Counted from the first letter of the stretch, positions 1 through 10,679 are shown. The stretch: DNA of 64,000 nucleotides from Sweltsa coloradensis (GCA_024449915.1 JAMZAV010000098.1:62001-126000); one strand, 5' to 3'. Translations and numbers: made by a program. Notes: generated by a model from the sequence alone, not told the origin.

Positions 1-31
1 GGTAATTAAGTTTTTTATTTGATATATTTAA

Positions 32-808
32 TTGGATGAGCGTAGCGAGCGAAGCGAAGATTCCATTTCACTACACTGGAGAAAAAAATCCGGAATGTTT
101 TTTTTTTTCTTTCTTTTTTTTTTTTTTTTGTATTTTTGTCTGTTTGTTAGCACGATTCCGGCTAAACCGATACTCCGATTGCGATGAAATTTTATTGAGA
201 CCTTCGAAATCTCTGAACTTAGAACTGCCACGTTTTTGAGCACAATCGAAAAAAAAATTCCCATAAAAATCGCAATTTTACGATTTTTTTTCGATTTTTA
301 AAAAATTTCTTCGATTTATAATACCTACACGCTTTGTCCGATTGTAATGATTTTTTCACAGAACCTTTATTTTATGAATTTATATATTCGTGGAAAATTT
401 AAGCGCAATCAAATAATTATTTCTCATAAAAATCGCAATTTTACGGGGTTTTTCTTTTTTAAAACAATTCTTTGACAAATAACACCTACATTCTTTATCC
501 GATTGTAATGATTTTTTCACAGAACCTTAATTTTATGAATTCATATATTCGTGTAAAATTTGAGCACAATCAAATAATTATTTCTTATGGAAATCGAAAT
601 TTTACGATTTTTTCTTTTTTAAAATTACGATTAATTAAAAAAATTAAAAATTAAAGTTTATTTTTTATTTATTTTAAATTATTTAAAAAAAAAATCATCA
701 ACTTAGTAATGATTTTTTCACAGAACAGAAAATTCACATAACACATGGCAGCTCAATGCACCAATTACGCTCATCCAACAACGCGGCGGGACTTAAGCGT
801 TTTCCTAG
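32..808 (+). mobile_element. Helentron-like non-autonomous element, copy H1
   Basis: The copy opens with TTGGATGAGCGTAGCGAGCG and runs through an AT-rich body to a right end with TACGCTCATCCAA. This is the inverse of the left terminus, but it lies about 30 bp inside the right edge. The last bases hold a short hairpin (AACGC, 12-nt loop, GCGTT) and end in CCTAG followed by T. Asymmetric inverted repeats, a 3' hairpin, a CTAG end and no evident target duplication fit Helitron2/Helentron elements. No Rep or helicase coding sequence is present, so the copy would move only in trans. The boundaries come from aligning the ten copies in this window by eye. Confidence 0.7.
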
Positions 809-996
809 TTAATTAAATGCATATCTTGTACAAACCGCACCGATTATTATATTTGAATATTTTTTCTTGCATTATATTGCTCTAATAAAACCACAGTGCT
901 GTCTGCAATCAGTTTTTAGATATTTTGCATCGTTCTCGAGATATCAAGAAAAAACTGTAATTTCGCGTGATTTTAATTTCGCCACTATCCCTCCCT

Positions 997-1763
997 CTTA
1001 AGTCCCGCCGCGTTGTTGGATGAGCGTAATTGGTGCATTGAGCTGCCATGTGTTATGCGGATTTTCTGTTGTTCTGTAAAAAAATTATTAGGCTACCAAG
1101 TTCAAGATTTTTTTTTAAAATTAAATTAAATTAAATTAAAAAATAAAAATAAACTTTTTTTAAAAATTAATCATAATTTTAAAAAAAGAAAAAAATCGAA
1201 AAATTGCGATTTTTATAAGAAATAATTAATCGATTGCGCTCAAATTTCACACGAATATATAAATTCATAAAATTAAGGTTCTGTGAAAAAATCATTAAAA
1301 TAAGATAAATCATGTAGGCCCCCTAGGTGTTATTGGTCAAAAAATTGTTTAAAAAAAGAAAAAACCCGTAAAATTTATACTATTTTCATGAAAAATAATT
1401 TTTAATTGCGCTCAAATTTCACATGAATATGTTAATTCATAAAATTAAGGTTCTGTGAAAAAATAATTGAAATCGGATAGAGCATGTAGTAGGTGTTAAA
1501 AGTCGAAGAATTTTTTTAAAAATCGAAAAAAATCGTAAAATTGCGATTTTCATGAGAAATAATTTTCCGATTGCGCTCAAAAACGTGGCAGTTCTAAGTT
1601 CAGAGATTTCGAAGGCCTCCATAAAATTTCATGGCAATTGAAGTTGACTTAGCCGGAATCGTGTTAACAAACACACAAAAATACAAAAAAGAAAAGGAAA
1701 AAAAAAACATTCCAGATTTTTTTCTCCAGTGTAGTGAAATGGAATCTTCGCTTCGCTTCATCC
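997..1763 (-). mobile_element. Helentron-like element, copy H2 (interrupted)
   Basis: This is an inverted copy of H1. The shared AATTACGCTCATCCAA block reads in reverse near 1016-1031, and the left-end sequence lies near 1740-1763. The terminal ACTAGGAAAACG is missing at the 997 side, so the 3' hairpin is truncated. The 5' tip was split by a TIR element at 1764-2575, and its remaining bases (CATCCAAT) continue at 2576-2583. With H1 it forms an inverted pair around an unexplained spacer of about 190 bp (809-996). Confidence 0.65.
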
Positions 1764-2575
1764 CAGTGTTCTCCCCAGGCCCGGACCGCCGGGCGGGCCG
1801 CCCGGCGATAATTCCCTGCCGCCCGGCAATAAAAAAAAAAAAAAATTTAAAAATTTTGAAAAAAAAATTTTTGATTTTTTTTTTAATTTTTTTTTTTTTT
1901 TTAACTATCTGTCCACTGAACGTTTAAACGTCCCATCCCTAAACTGCAGCACAGATTGTAAACAACATCGTGGAGGCTAATCTCGCTGATCACTATAGAA
2001 CCCAACAAGGAATGCATTTGAACGAAACACATAAGTTGGCAAAATGGTAATCATCGCTATGATCGTGAACATTAACTGCACACAAGGAGCACATACAAGT
2101 GAACAATTTTAGCAATTTTCCAAGTTTCATTGATTGCTAAGACGAATTTTAAAGTAATAAAAATGAAGTCATCAAATATAACAATGTTTCAAGTTACAAA
2201 TCCTACAAATCTTAGATTATAACCACTTACTAGAAAGAATAACATCATCACCTTTATACGGGCCTATTGTACTCATTGTAGCAATAGGACTACAGTAATT
2301 CACAAAGCCTACATAACAAAGGAGAAAATAGACTAAGACTATGATTTCAATCAAATTTGAAATGTTTATAGGCCTACTTCATACCACTAAACCAACAAAA
2401 GTAAGCAACTTTAAAAGGTCTTCAAAAACCTCTAAAACTCACCAAATCGAATCTAGGATCTCAAATTTTTTCCGGGGGCAAGCCCCCGGACCCCCACTAT
2501 TTTTGGCCCTACCCGCGAGTACCCGGCAATGTTTATGAAATACCCAGTGAACATTTTTTTCTGGGGAGAACACTG
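1764..2575. mobile_element. TIR DNA transposon, non-autonomous, inserted in H2
   Basis: Both ends carry the same 15-bp inverted repeat, CAGTGTTCTCCCCAG at the left and CTGGGGAGAACACTG at the right. CATCC is directly repeated at 1759-1763 and 2576-2580, suggesting a 5-bp target duplication inside the Helentron-like copy. Interior landmarks are a GC-rich CGG/CCG palindrome near 1778-1825, poly-A/T tracts, and a GGGGGCAAGCCCCC palindrome near 2475. There is no transposase reading frame. The CAGTG start and 5-bp duplication could suggest a Transib-type origin, but a hAT origin with an eroded 8-bp duplication is also possible. Confidence 0.65.
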
Positions 2576-2587
2576 CATCCAATCATT

Positions 2588-3534
2588 TATCCTCGGAAAA
2601 CGCTTAAGTCCCGCCGCGTTGATGGATGAGCGTTTTTGTAAGTTTTTAGTTTACGTAAAACCACTTTTCCTTTGCAAGTGCTTTTGAAATGCATTGTAGG
2701 TAATTGTTGTCAAGTTTCTATTGTTACCTTGTTAATTGTTATTATAAACCTAAAAAAACTCATATTAAAACCTTTATTCTTTGGATTCTGGGTAACTTTT
2801 TCAAATTTTTATTTCAGAAAGCAATAATTCACCATTAGCTTAATGTCCATGTAAAAAATGAACGTTGTAGCCCCACCTGTCGAGTCAGAATCGGCCCTAA
2901 TGTCACGAAAATATCGCACTAAAAATCGAAAAAAAACCGTAAAAGAACGATATTCATGAGAAATATTTCTTCGATGGTACCCAAAAACGTGGCAGGTCTA
3001 AGTTCAGAGATTTCAAAGGTCTCCAGAAAATTTCATTGCAATTGGAGTATCGGTTTAGCCGGAATCGTGTTAACAAACACCTAAAAATACAAACAGAAAA
3101 ATCAAGAAAAACAAAAAAAATTCGTAAAATTGCGATTTTCATGAGAAATAATTTTTCGATTGCGCTCAAAAAGGTGGCAGTTCTAAGTTCAGAGATTTCA
3201 AAGGTCTCCTGAAAATTTCATCGCAATTGGAGTATTAGTTTAGCCGGAATCGTGTTAACAAACACACAAAAATACAAACAAAAACAAAAAAGAAAAAAAA
3301 AAATCGTAAAATTGCGATTTTCAAGAGAAATAATTTTTCGATCGATTTTTCGTACGTGGCAGTTCTAAGTTCGGAGATTTCAAAGGTCTCCAGAAAATTT
3401 CATCGCAATTGGAGTGTCGGTTTAGCCGAAATCGTGTTAACAAACAGACAAAAATACAAAAAAAAAAACATTCCGGATTTTTTTCTCCAGTGTAGTAGAA
3501 TGGAATCTTCGCTTCGCTCGCTACGCTCATCCAA
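2588..3534 (-). mobile_element. Helentron-like element, copy H3
   Basis: A reverse-orientation copy starts at a variant 3' end (CCTCGGAAAACGCTTAAG) and ends with the canonical 5' tip CGCTACGCTCATCCAA. It belongs to a longer subtype whose 3' portion (about 2640-2900) differs from H1. The block around 2985-3060 (GTGGCAG, AAGTTCAGAGATTTC, GCCGGAATCGTGTTAACAAA) is repeated near 3170-3265 and 3355-3440, so the copy contains internal tandem duplications of its 5' part. There is no coding capacity. Confidence 0.65.
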
Positions 3535-3537
3535 TAA

Positions 3538-4120
3538 ACTAGGAAAACGCTTAAGTCCTGTCGCGTTGATGGATGAGCTTTTTTTAAGTTTTTAGATTGC
3601 GAAAGATCTAATTACTTGTATCAAGTGCCTTTTGAACGCAATGTTGTTGATTGTTGTCAAGTTTCTATTGTTACTTGTAAATTTTCATTATAAACCTAAA
3701 AAAACCTCATATTAAAACCTTTATTCTATGGATTCTGGATAACTTTTTCAACTTTTTCTTTTGAAAAGCAATACATCACCATTACCTTAATGTCCAATGT
3801 GAAATATGAACGTTTTAGCCCTACCCGTTTGGTCAGAATCGGACCAAATGTCACGAAAATATCGCACTAAAAATAAAATAAAAAATCGTAAAAGTACGAT
3901 ATTCATTTCATGAGAAATATTTCTTCGATTGTACCCAAAAACGTAGCAAGTCTAAGTTCAGAGATTTCGAAGGTCCCCTCCAATTTTCATCCAGATCGCA
4001 TAGGCCTATATGCCGTTTGCCCGGTAGAAAGCGAACAGACAGAAAAAAAACAAAAAAAAACACCCGAGCTAAATTTTTTGGGGGGTCGGTGAAATTGAAG
4101 TCTTCGCTTTGCTCATCCAA
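3538..4120 (-). mobile_element. Helentron-like element, copy H4
   Basis: This is a complete short-subtype copy in reverse orientation, from ACTAGGAAAACGCTTAAG at the 3' end to GCTTTGCTCATCCAA at the 5' end. Only three bases (TAA) separate it from the 5' tip of H3, so H2, H3 and H4 stand head-to-tail. The body matches the copies at 35736-36367 and 38826-39250. It has no protein-coding potential. Confidence 0.65.
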
Positions 4121-4755
4121 TGATATAGAGCAAGGCTGCTAGTACTGAACCCTGTTGAACACCAATATTATTTTGTATAGGGTCTGATAATTTGCCATCA
4201 ATATTTACAACTTGTGTTCTGTCTTGCATATAGTTTTCAAGCCACTCCAGAGCGTCTCCCGTAACTCCGTAGTGCTTGAGTTTTTGTATAAGGATTGGCA
4301 TTGATACTGTCTCAAAAGCACGTTGTAAGTCCAATGATAAGTTGAGACTTGTCAAGTTGTCATGAAAAAAACAATAAGTAAAAGATTAAATAGAAATAAC
4401 ATTTTTAACAGACATTGGCACGCACAAATAAAGAGAAAAAATCACATTAAAACACCATGTCAAAACAAAATGTTAAAACAATGTGCTACACACAAGTTAT
4501 ATGAGATCACAGAACAGTTCATCAGGTGAATAACAAGTGCTTGGTGATAAAATTTCTTCCGGGCTTCTAGTGAAGGTTACCGGTACAAAAAGTTATTTAA
4601 GAAGTTTAGGGACTATTTACCTAAAAAAAAATTGAACAGTTCATCAAGAGAATAAAATGAGTTTGGTATTAAAAATTCTTCCAATCTTCTTTTGAATATA
4701 TTTCTGTTAGTACTATTGATGATTTCCCTGGGTAGAATGTTTGTCACCTTTATAC
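4121..4755 (-). pseudogene. Non-LTR retrotransposon (LINE) reverse transcriptase remnant
   Basis: Minus-strand translation of about 4121-4340 gives a reverse-transcriptase piece with DLQRAFETVS, a degenerate form of the motif carrying the first catalytic Asp, followed by GVQQGSVLAALLY, the conserved G-QG motif before the YADD box. The YADD box is not present here. A second minus-strand stretch near 4620-4750 reads NILPREIINSTNRNIFKRRL, typical of the C-terminal tail of jockey/CR1-type ORF2 proteins. The two pieces are not contiguous and there are stops, so this is a dead fragment. The clade is not resolved. Confidence 0.6.
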
Positions 4756-4995
4756 CGAGGTGTAGGGGGGGGGGTGTAGGCCCGTAGGGGGGCCTTTTTT
4801 GTGGCCAGACGAAGTGTTTGGCCTAAATATATATATATATGTAAAACATAACAACTCTTAGAGAGAGAGAGACATAGGCTGGCAAAAGCCTAACATACAC
4901 ACACACAGCTAGCTACAGAGAGTCCACACCATAGATATCTTAACACCTATAGTAGGCTAGATACGCAGTCTCCAATACCTCCGCACAGGCGCGAG

Positions 4996-6906
4996 CATGG
5001 TGGTATATATCTTTAGGTGATTTCACTGCCAGAATTCTGTGGTCGCTTAATGCACGCAGTGCAGGCGGTCGCCGACAGAATGCGCGACGTGTCAGGTGGT
5101 AGTCACGTGACGTAGAACTTACAAGATGGCGGCCTTGGGGACCAATCAGATGGCTCGAATTCGGAAATTCGAATGTTCCGCCTACGGATCTGAATGCACG
5201 GCCTTCAATAAAGTGTATACACACCGCCATCTCTCGAGGTATTAGAGTCGATAAAGAAGTTTGGAAAAACTTTCTCGTCACGTGACTACCACCTGACACG
5301 TCGCGATCCTGGCGGATTCCGTCTGAACTGCGTGCATTAAGCGACCACAAAAATAGCATTGATGGATACGCAAGTGAAATCACCTAAAGATATGGGTCAT
5401 TCTTGAAAAACTTGCCTTTTTGGAATTTATTTTATTTCAAATATAATTTTGCTTTGTTGACTGCCTCAACTACATGATATTAAGCAGAAACCATCTGTTG
5501 ATACATAAACAGTATTGACTTGTAATATTTTTTATAAATGGCATGGGAAAAAAAAGATAGGTAGGACAGCATACAAAAAAACTCACCTGTGTTAATTTTT
5601 TTGTTCAATGTTTTTAGTGACAAGCAGTTCCTAGATTTTCTTGAAGAGATAAATTATAGAAAATGTTAATAGTATAGTTTAAGAATATATATGTATTGAT
5701 TCATTCAAGAAGTATTTGCTACACAAAAAAGTGTTTTTACTCACCTTTGTTACTAATTATCAATTTTTCAACTCATTTTTTTACTTTTTGTTGAGAAAAA
5801 AATTGTTTGTATTGATTGTATTAGATGTATTACAGTACTTTAACTAGGCAAACAGCATACATGCTTAACAATGGTCACTTTTATCACAATTATTCCTGAA
5901 ACTTGAAATTATATGCGGTAACATAGGTGAGATATGGTAACAAAGGTGAGATTTAGTAACGTAGGTGAGTAATATATTTTCCTATTTAACACAAAAGCCT
6001 TGAAATTCTACATCAAATGTAAACTCATCTCTTCGAAGTGGTCTTGGCAACCCTAATGTACTGAAATGTCATATAAATACTCACCTATGTTACTCAGAAT
6101 CTCACCCGTGTTACTTTTTAGTAACAAGAGTGAGGGTAACAAAAGTGAGATTTTAACCTAATAATATAAATAATTAATGTCAGCCATGCTTGTTTTCCTT
6201 GTCAGTATTATCAATGGGTTCTGGTATTGATTGCCCTGTTAAGTAATTTATAGTAAATAATGTACCTAAAACATTACCTCAAATTATCTAGGTAACAAAA
6301 GTGAGATTGAATTAAAATACTCCCATCAAATTAACAGTAGAAAGATGATAATTTTCTTCATTTACATGATGCATTCATACCAGCCATCTTGTTAGACAGG
6401 AAACCACAGCCTTGTCATGCTTGCACTGTGAGGTTCTGTTTAGGGCGGAAATTTTCAAATGCAAACTTGGTAACAAGAGTGAGGTAACAAGAGTGAGGTA
6501 ACAATAGAGACACACATAAAATATGTCCTAACAATGAAATTAATGGAATGATACTTCATTCAATTTACCTAAAAGATAGGTTAAGGTAATATTGATGTCT
6601 TAAAATTAAGCATACCTTTATTAAATAACTATTTCTAGTACAAAATGAAACCCAAAAGTTTAGATTCTTGTCTAGGACACAGCTTTTATCACACTTTTGA
6701 ACAAGTTTATTTTTATTTTTGGTACTAATTTTTTAAACAGGTGTAGGGGAATATGATTTTCTAGTTCAGAATTAATGCAGCAAAAATAAGCTATCAAGGA
6801 TTTAAAACTTGCATGAATATTTAAAAAAATAAAAAATGTGAAAGTGATGTGACGGGGGTTTGGGCAAGTTTTTCAAGAATGACCCATATAGGCCTATACC
6901 ACCATG
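4996..6906. mobile_element. hAT-like element with 8-bp target duplication GGCGCGAG
   Basis: The left end CATGGTGGTATA is matched by TATACCACCATG at the right. GGCGCGAG is repeated exactly at 4988-4995 and 6907-6914. Long subterminal inverted arms (about 5008-5105 and 5278-5392) contain ATCTTTAGGTGATTTCAC, GCTTAATGCACGCAGT and CACGTGACTACCACCTGAC. The related copy at 30478 lacks this insertion, which supports the boundaries. A 1.5 kb younger element sits in the right arm. A partial relative occurs at 62427-62542. No transposase is encoded. Confidence 0.8.
5394..6885. mobile_element. TIR element with a dense GTAAC-GTGAG subterminal repeat array
   Basis: Perfect 23-bp inverted repeats begin GGGTCATTCTTGAAAAAC at the left and are mirrored at 6863-6885. 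ATAT at 5390-5393 and 6886-6889 is a possible 4-bp target duplication. About a dozen copies of a 14-bp motif close to GTAACAAAGGTGAG occur on both strands: near 5582, 5740, 5918, 5937, 5956, 6080, 6100, 6121, 6135, 6292, 6471 and 6483. Such arrays in DNA transposons are often transposase-binding sites; that role is inferred here. No open frame of transposase size is present. The superfamily is not recognised. Confidence 0.75.
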
Positions 6907-7252
6907 GGCGCGAGTGTACCAAATTGAAGCGTCAATCTCACCCATTCAAGATGGCGGTTTGGCGTTTTAATTTATGCTTTTTTAATGCAATAAAGTGCTT
7001 TACTGGATTGTTTGATATGGTTTTAGCTTGTGCAGCATGGTATTGAACAAACAGAAACAATGCAAAGTTATTGCATACGGGAATTTAGTAATCATTTGGT
7101 GTTAAAGTCTGATATGCTCACCTGCCAAACTGGCGGCCATCTTTAAAAATATTTTTTCGATTAATCGCTCCCATCTAATTAACATGCAAACTCACCCATT
7201 CAAGATGGCTTCCAATTGTCCCGGAAGTGGACCGCTGACTGCTAGTCTAGCC

Positions 7253-7649
7253 AATTATATGGGATGTCTATGGTCCACACTTGAGTCAACATCAGGTTTT
7301 CACACAATGCCATTTATTATCCATGAAACACATATCTTACATATAAAATAATAGGCTCTGGTTTTATTTATGGAATTATGAATTTAAATGCCAACCTTGT
7401 ATACAAATCTCTAGCAGTCGATGATGTGTAGCTGATGAGGTAAATTCTTCATCCAGTCCCATTTATTACTTCCATAGAGTTCCAAGCTTGCCTGGTATAT
7501 CTCGTGGTGAACAGACTTCATTCATGGTTAATTTTATTCAAAGAATGCTTTAAAGGTGTCACAGAATCTCTTTGTTTCCTTAAAACACTTATGTTGATTT
7601 AAAAAGCTTTGTTTCACTTTAGTAACTCAAAAGCCTTGAATGATAAATT
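7253..7649. other. Unannotated unique AT-rich DNA
   Basis: I see no open frame, inverted repeat or RNA gene here. It is ordinary AT-rich intergenic sequence between two mobile elements. Confidence 0.5.
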
Positions 7650-7713
7650 CACTGCCTCCTAGATGCTCGTCGTGGCTCCTCGTTGAGCCACGACGAACAT
7701 CTAGGAGGCAGTG
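7650..7713. mobile_element. 64-bp fold-back micro-MITE with 8-bp target duplication
   Basis: The 64 bases form a nearly perfect hairpin. The arm CACTGCCTCCTAGATG, one mismatch, then TCGTCGTGGCTC pairs with its complement around a 6-nt loop (CTCGTT): 28 of 29 pairs. GATAAATT is repeated exactly on both sides (7642-7649 and 7714-7721), as expected for a hAT-type insertion. It is essentially two inverted termini with no interior. A structured small-RNA precursor would look similar as a hairpin, but the flanking duplication favours an insertion. Confidence 0.75.
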
Positions 7714-7925
7714 GATAAATTAGCTTCAAAAGTTCATATTCAAAACAACATGGTGGCTCGCTACATTCCCAAAAACCTGCTTCTCAAACTAATATTTTAA
7801 ATAAAATTATATTTCCCAATAATCCATTTCACAGCAGATCACAATAACAACCAAAGCACTCAAACTCCAGTGAAGACAACAAAGAAAAAAGACTATCACC
7901 GCACACCGGATCATTATTTAATAAT

Positions 7926-9365
7926 CACTACGTTTACCACAGGCTCTAGTCCGGCTTACACTGGGCCGGTTTCATCTAGTCCGAGGTGTATATCAAAAAA
8001 ACTAAGCCGGCCTACTCTAGCTCAATTTCAAGCCGAACTAGCCACAGCCTGCTAGACCTACTAGAACGTCGGTTTTCAACCATTAAATTTACCAAAACAA
8101 AATCATTAAATGAAACCAATTATTAAACTGTAGCTATATTATATTGCCTTATGACTTATTTGCATGGAACGCATCTATTCTCGACCGATTTGTTCTAGAG
8201 CGGCACCTGGTAACTCATAATCCTCCTCATCAAGTTGCAGTGAAGTGTTTATCAGTCTGGACTTGTTCGTTTGAAGCGGTCTAGACTCGTTGGCAAACGA
8301 GTCTAGATCGGTTCCCATCTGGGCCTGCTCCATGCGTTTATCAAGCCATGTATAGGGTGTCCAGATTTTCAAACCAAAAAAGCGGGACAAACCTCTGGCG
8401 GCTGTAGCTGGGGTCTGGGGCGAAGCCCCAGCCGCCGGAGGCCTTTTCGCCGAATTTTCACTATACTACAATTATTTTGTCATGTTTTAACTGAAAAATG
8501 GCAACTCGGGGGATACTATAGAAAATGTTGCTTTGCAGATCGTACATAACACTTGGTCATTATCAGTCTCGTGTCTAACAAGATAAGGAAAGTCCTTCTT
8601 AACATCGTCATTGAAAACACACGTTTAGGCGGCGCGGCGGCATTTTACACATTCACGCGTACGAGACGAAAAAACTATCTCGTAAAAGTGAGGTTATGAA
8701 GTAAAAATATGTTTTCAAATCAAAATTAGCTTCCCCACTATTTAATTGCTGCTAATAATAATTAAATATCGAATTGCGAACTATATATTCTATCTGTTTG
8801 AATACAATCAGTTCTACAAATAAGCAGGCAAAGTAGGCTTGCAAGCACTCTAAATTTTTTTGATATTTTTTCCTCACGACAGCATTTACAACGATCTGAG
8901 CAAGCAAGGACCCAAGGAAGGTTTGTTTTGGGTGAATTATCAAATTAAATATTTATTGTGATACTCACAGTTATGTTTTATCATGTTGCTCGGCTGCAAA
9001 ACGACAAAAACTTCGTTGGGGCTCGGGACAATTCGTGTAACTGATGCCGTCAACCAACCCCACCCCCCCTCTACACTCCGCCTGCTGATGACGCATTCAT
9101 TCGTGCAAAGTCAAGGCCAGCAGAAAAGTGTATACAGAATACGCGTAGTCCGCAAATTTACAGCAGCTACACGTGAAATCGGTATATTTACAAAAACGGG
9201 ACAAAACAGCGTCCCGTGAACAGTTGTCGGGACACCGGGACAGGTCCCTAAAAAACGGGACTGTCCCGTTTTTAACGGGACGAATGGACACCCTAGCCAT
9301 GTAGGCCGGCCTAGAGCTAGGCCGGCCCAGTGTAAGCCGGACTAGAGCCTGTGGTAAACGTAGTG
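7926..9365. mobile_element. CACTA-type (EnSpm/CMC) non-autonomous transposon
   Basis: Both ends carry a 44-bp perfect inverted repeat starting CACTACGTTTACCACAGGCT. The terminal CACTA...TAGTG bases and the 3-bp flanking duplication AAT (7923-7925 and 9366-9368) are the hallmarks of the CACTA superfamily. Short subterminal repeats of the CTAGTCCGGC/CTAGCC type follow inside. Without the 943-bp hAT-type element nested at 8353-9295 and its 8-bp duplication, the element is about 490 bp. It has no transposase. Perfect terminal repeats suggest fairly recent movement. Confidence 0.85.
8353..9295. mobile_element. hAT-type MITE nested in the CACTA element
   Basis: The ends are TAGGGTGTCCA and TGGACACCCTA, and GCCATGTA is repeated exactly at 8345-8352 and 9296-9303. 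Interior landmarks are a TGGGGCGAAGCCCCA palindrome near 8410 and repeated CGGGAC motifs near 9195-9280. The short open frames inside are fragmentary and look like chance frames. The flanking CACTA arms show that this insertion is the younger of the two. Confidence 0.85.
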
Positions 9366-9384
9366 AATATAAGTTTAACATAAA

Positions 9385-9965
9385 ATAAAGTGCCTTCTGG
9401 ATACTTCAGTTTCAGTTTATTTTTTCTGGCAAAGTAGCCAATTTACATTACATACAATAATATTTCACACAATAATATTCATCACAACATTTTGACATTT
9501 CATATTATAACCTATCTTAATAATTAATTAATAACATTTTTGTTTCTTTTTACTAACATTTCTATAAAACCTGGTGTTGTACCCATTTAATACATTTGGA
9601 TTTGAACAATCCTACACTTTTTACACTTTTAATTTCAATTGGAAGTTTATCAAACTCTTTTACACCAGAGATAAAAATAGAATTTTGCATTTTTTTTAAT
9701 TACACCTGATTCGAAAAGAATTTCCAACAACAGATCCCCTTGTATTAAAATTATGTATATTCTTCACATCAGTCATTTTTTCAACTAAATAATTCGGCAT
9801 ATAATTATTTTTAATTTTATAAATGAAAACTAATACCAATACCATTATAGTCTCCTTAACACTTAACCATTCCAAAATATTTAACATACTCTTTATTGGC
9901 ATTAATCTTCCACATTTTATAATACACCTCATGGCTTTATTTTGTAGAATCTGCAATTTATCTAA
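9385..9965 (-). pseudogene. LINE ORF2 C-terminal remnant
   Basis: Minus-strand translation of about 9696-9956 reads LQNKAMRCIIKCGR, then SMLNILEWLSV and IHNFNTRGSVVGNS. After a shift of frame, 9549-9693 reads KEFDKLPIEIKSVKSVGLFK to a stop. This succession is the C-terminal tail of jockey/CR1-like non-LTR retrotransposon ORF2 proteins. A frame break separates the two blocks and no catalytic RT core remains. It lies on the same strand as the fragment at 4121-4755 and may be the same lineage, which I cannot prove. Confidence 0.6.
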
Positions 9966-10067
9966 CTAAGTACACAAAGTAATCTATCATCAAATTTTCT
10001 GAGCTAAAGAGGGTAGTACATTACATATATACCGGTATTATAATATTTTTACTTATTTCGTCGGCAT

Positions 10068-10309
10068 TTGGGCCAATACCGAATAGTATTTTTACGAACC
10101 GGATTATCGTTTAAAAAACTGTTTTTTGCTCCACAAGATTTTGTGTGTAGGCCTATATTTCCCTCGCCGCTGCACTAAACAGCTCTCACGAACACGAGAA
10201 TGCGCCTTGTGTTGCACAAGAAAGCGCGGTGAATTTTAAAAAAACATGATTTTTGGAAAACCGGTTTACAAAATGGAAACCGGTTTCCGATTATTCGATA
10301 TAGGCCCTA
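10068..10309. mobile_element. Short hAT MITE, same family as 28496-29314
   Basis: This 242-bp element ends in TATAGGCCCTA on the right and a degenerate TTGGGCCAATACCGAATAG on the left. It is flanked by GTCGGCAT (10060-10067) and GTCAGCAT (10310-10317), an 8-bp duplication with one mismatch. AACCGGTTT-type motifs near 10258-10290 and TTTTTACGAACCGG near 10090 match the 819-bp relative in reverse orientation, so this is a shorter derivative. Confidence 0.7.
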
Positions 10310-10317
10310 GTCAGCAT

Positions 10318-10679
10318 CACTCATTCTCAAAGGTAACTCGACTTAAATTACATTCCCGTACAAATTTTAATTCACTGTTGTTGCCCTTAGGCCTAAAACT
10401 TTTCCACAGGAAAAGACAAAGTCCTAGTAAATGGTAGTAGGTCTTACTCAATAATTTTCATCATTATTATTAATCACGATTGAACATTGAAGGCTGCAGA
10501 CAAATGTCTCGTAAGAATCCTGTCACAATAGTAGGCCTACCTATAGCCTACGAGCAAAAAGAAAATAGGTAGGGCCTAGGCTTCTATCTAATTTTTATAT
10601 TTGACTGGTCAAGGTGGGAGGCCAAGTGAGATTTACCAACACCAAAGGGACTAGGGAGGATGGGTAGGTTATTGATTGA
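10318..10679. other. Unannotated intergenic DNA
   Basis: AT-rich sequence with scattered AGGCCTA oligomers. I see no gene or repeat boundary. Confidence 0.4.

Larger units (their letters stand above)
4944..7252. mobile_element. TTAA-type miniature element carrying nested insertions
   Basis: The two flanks match a 400-bp element at 30478-30877. The left part (CCTATAGTAGGCTAGATACG... to GGCGCGAG) lies at 4944-4995 and the right part (about 6915-7252) contains AAGATGGCGGTTTGGCG and ends near GCTAGTCTAGCC. TTAA sits at 4940-4943; the right TTAA is lost. With the later insertion at 4996-6906 removed, the element would be about 400 bp. A TTAA target fits piggyBac- or Kolobok-type mobilisation, but no transposase is present. 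Confidence 0.55.
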
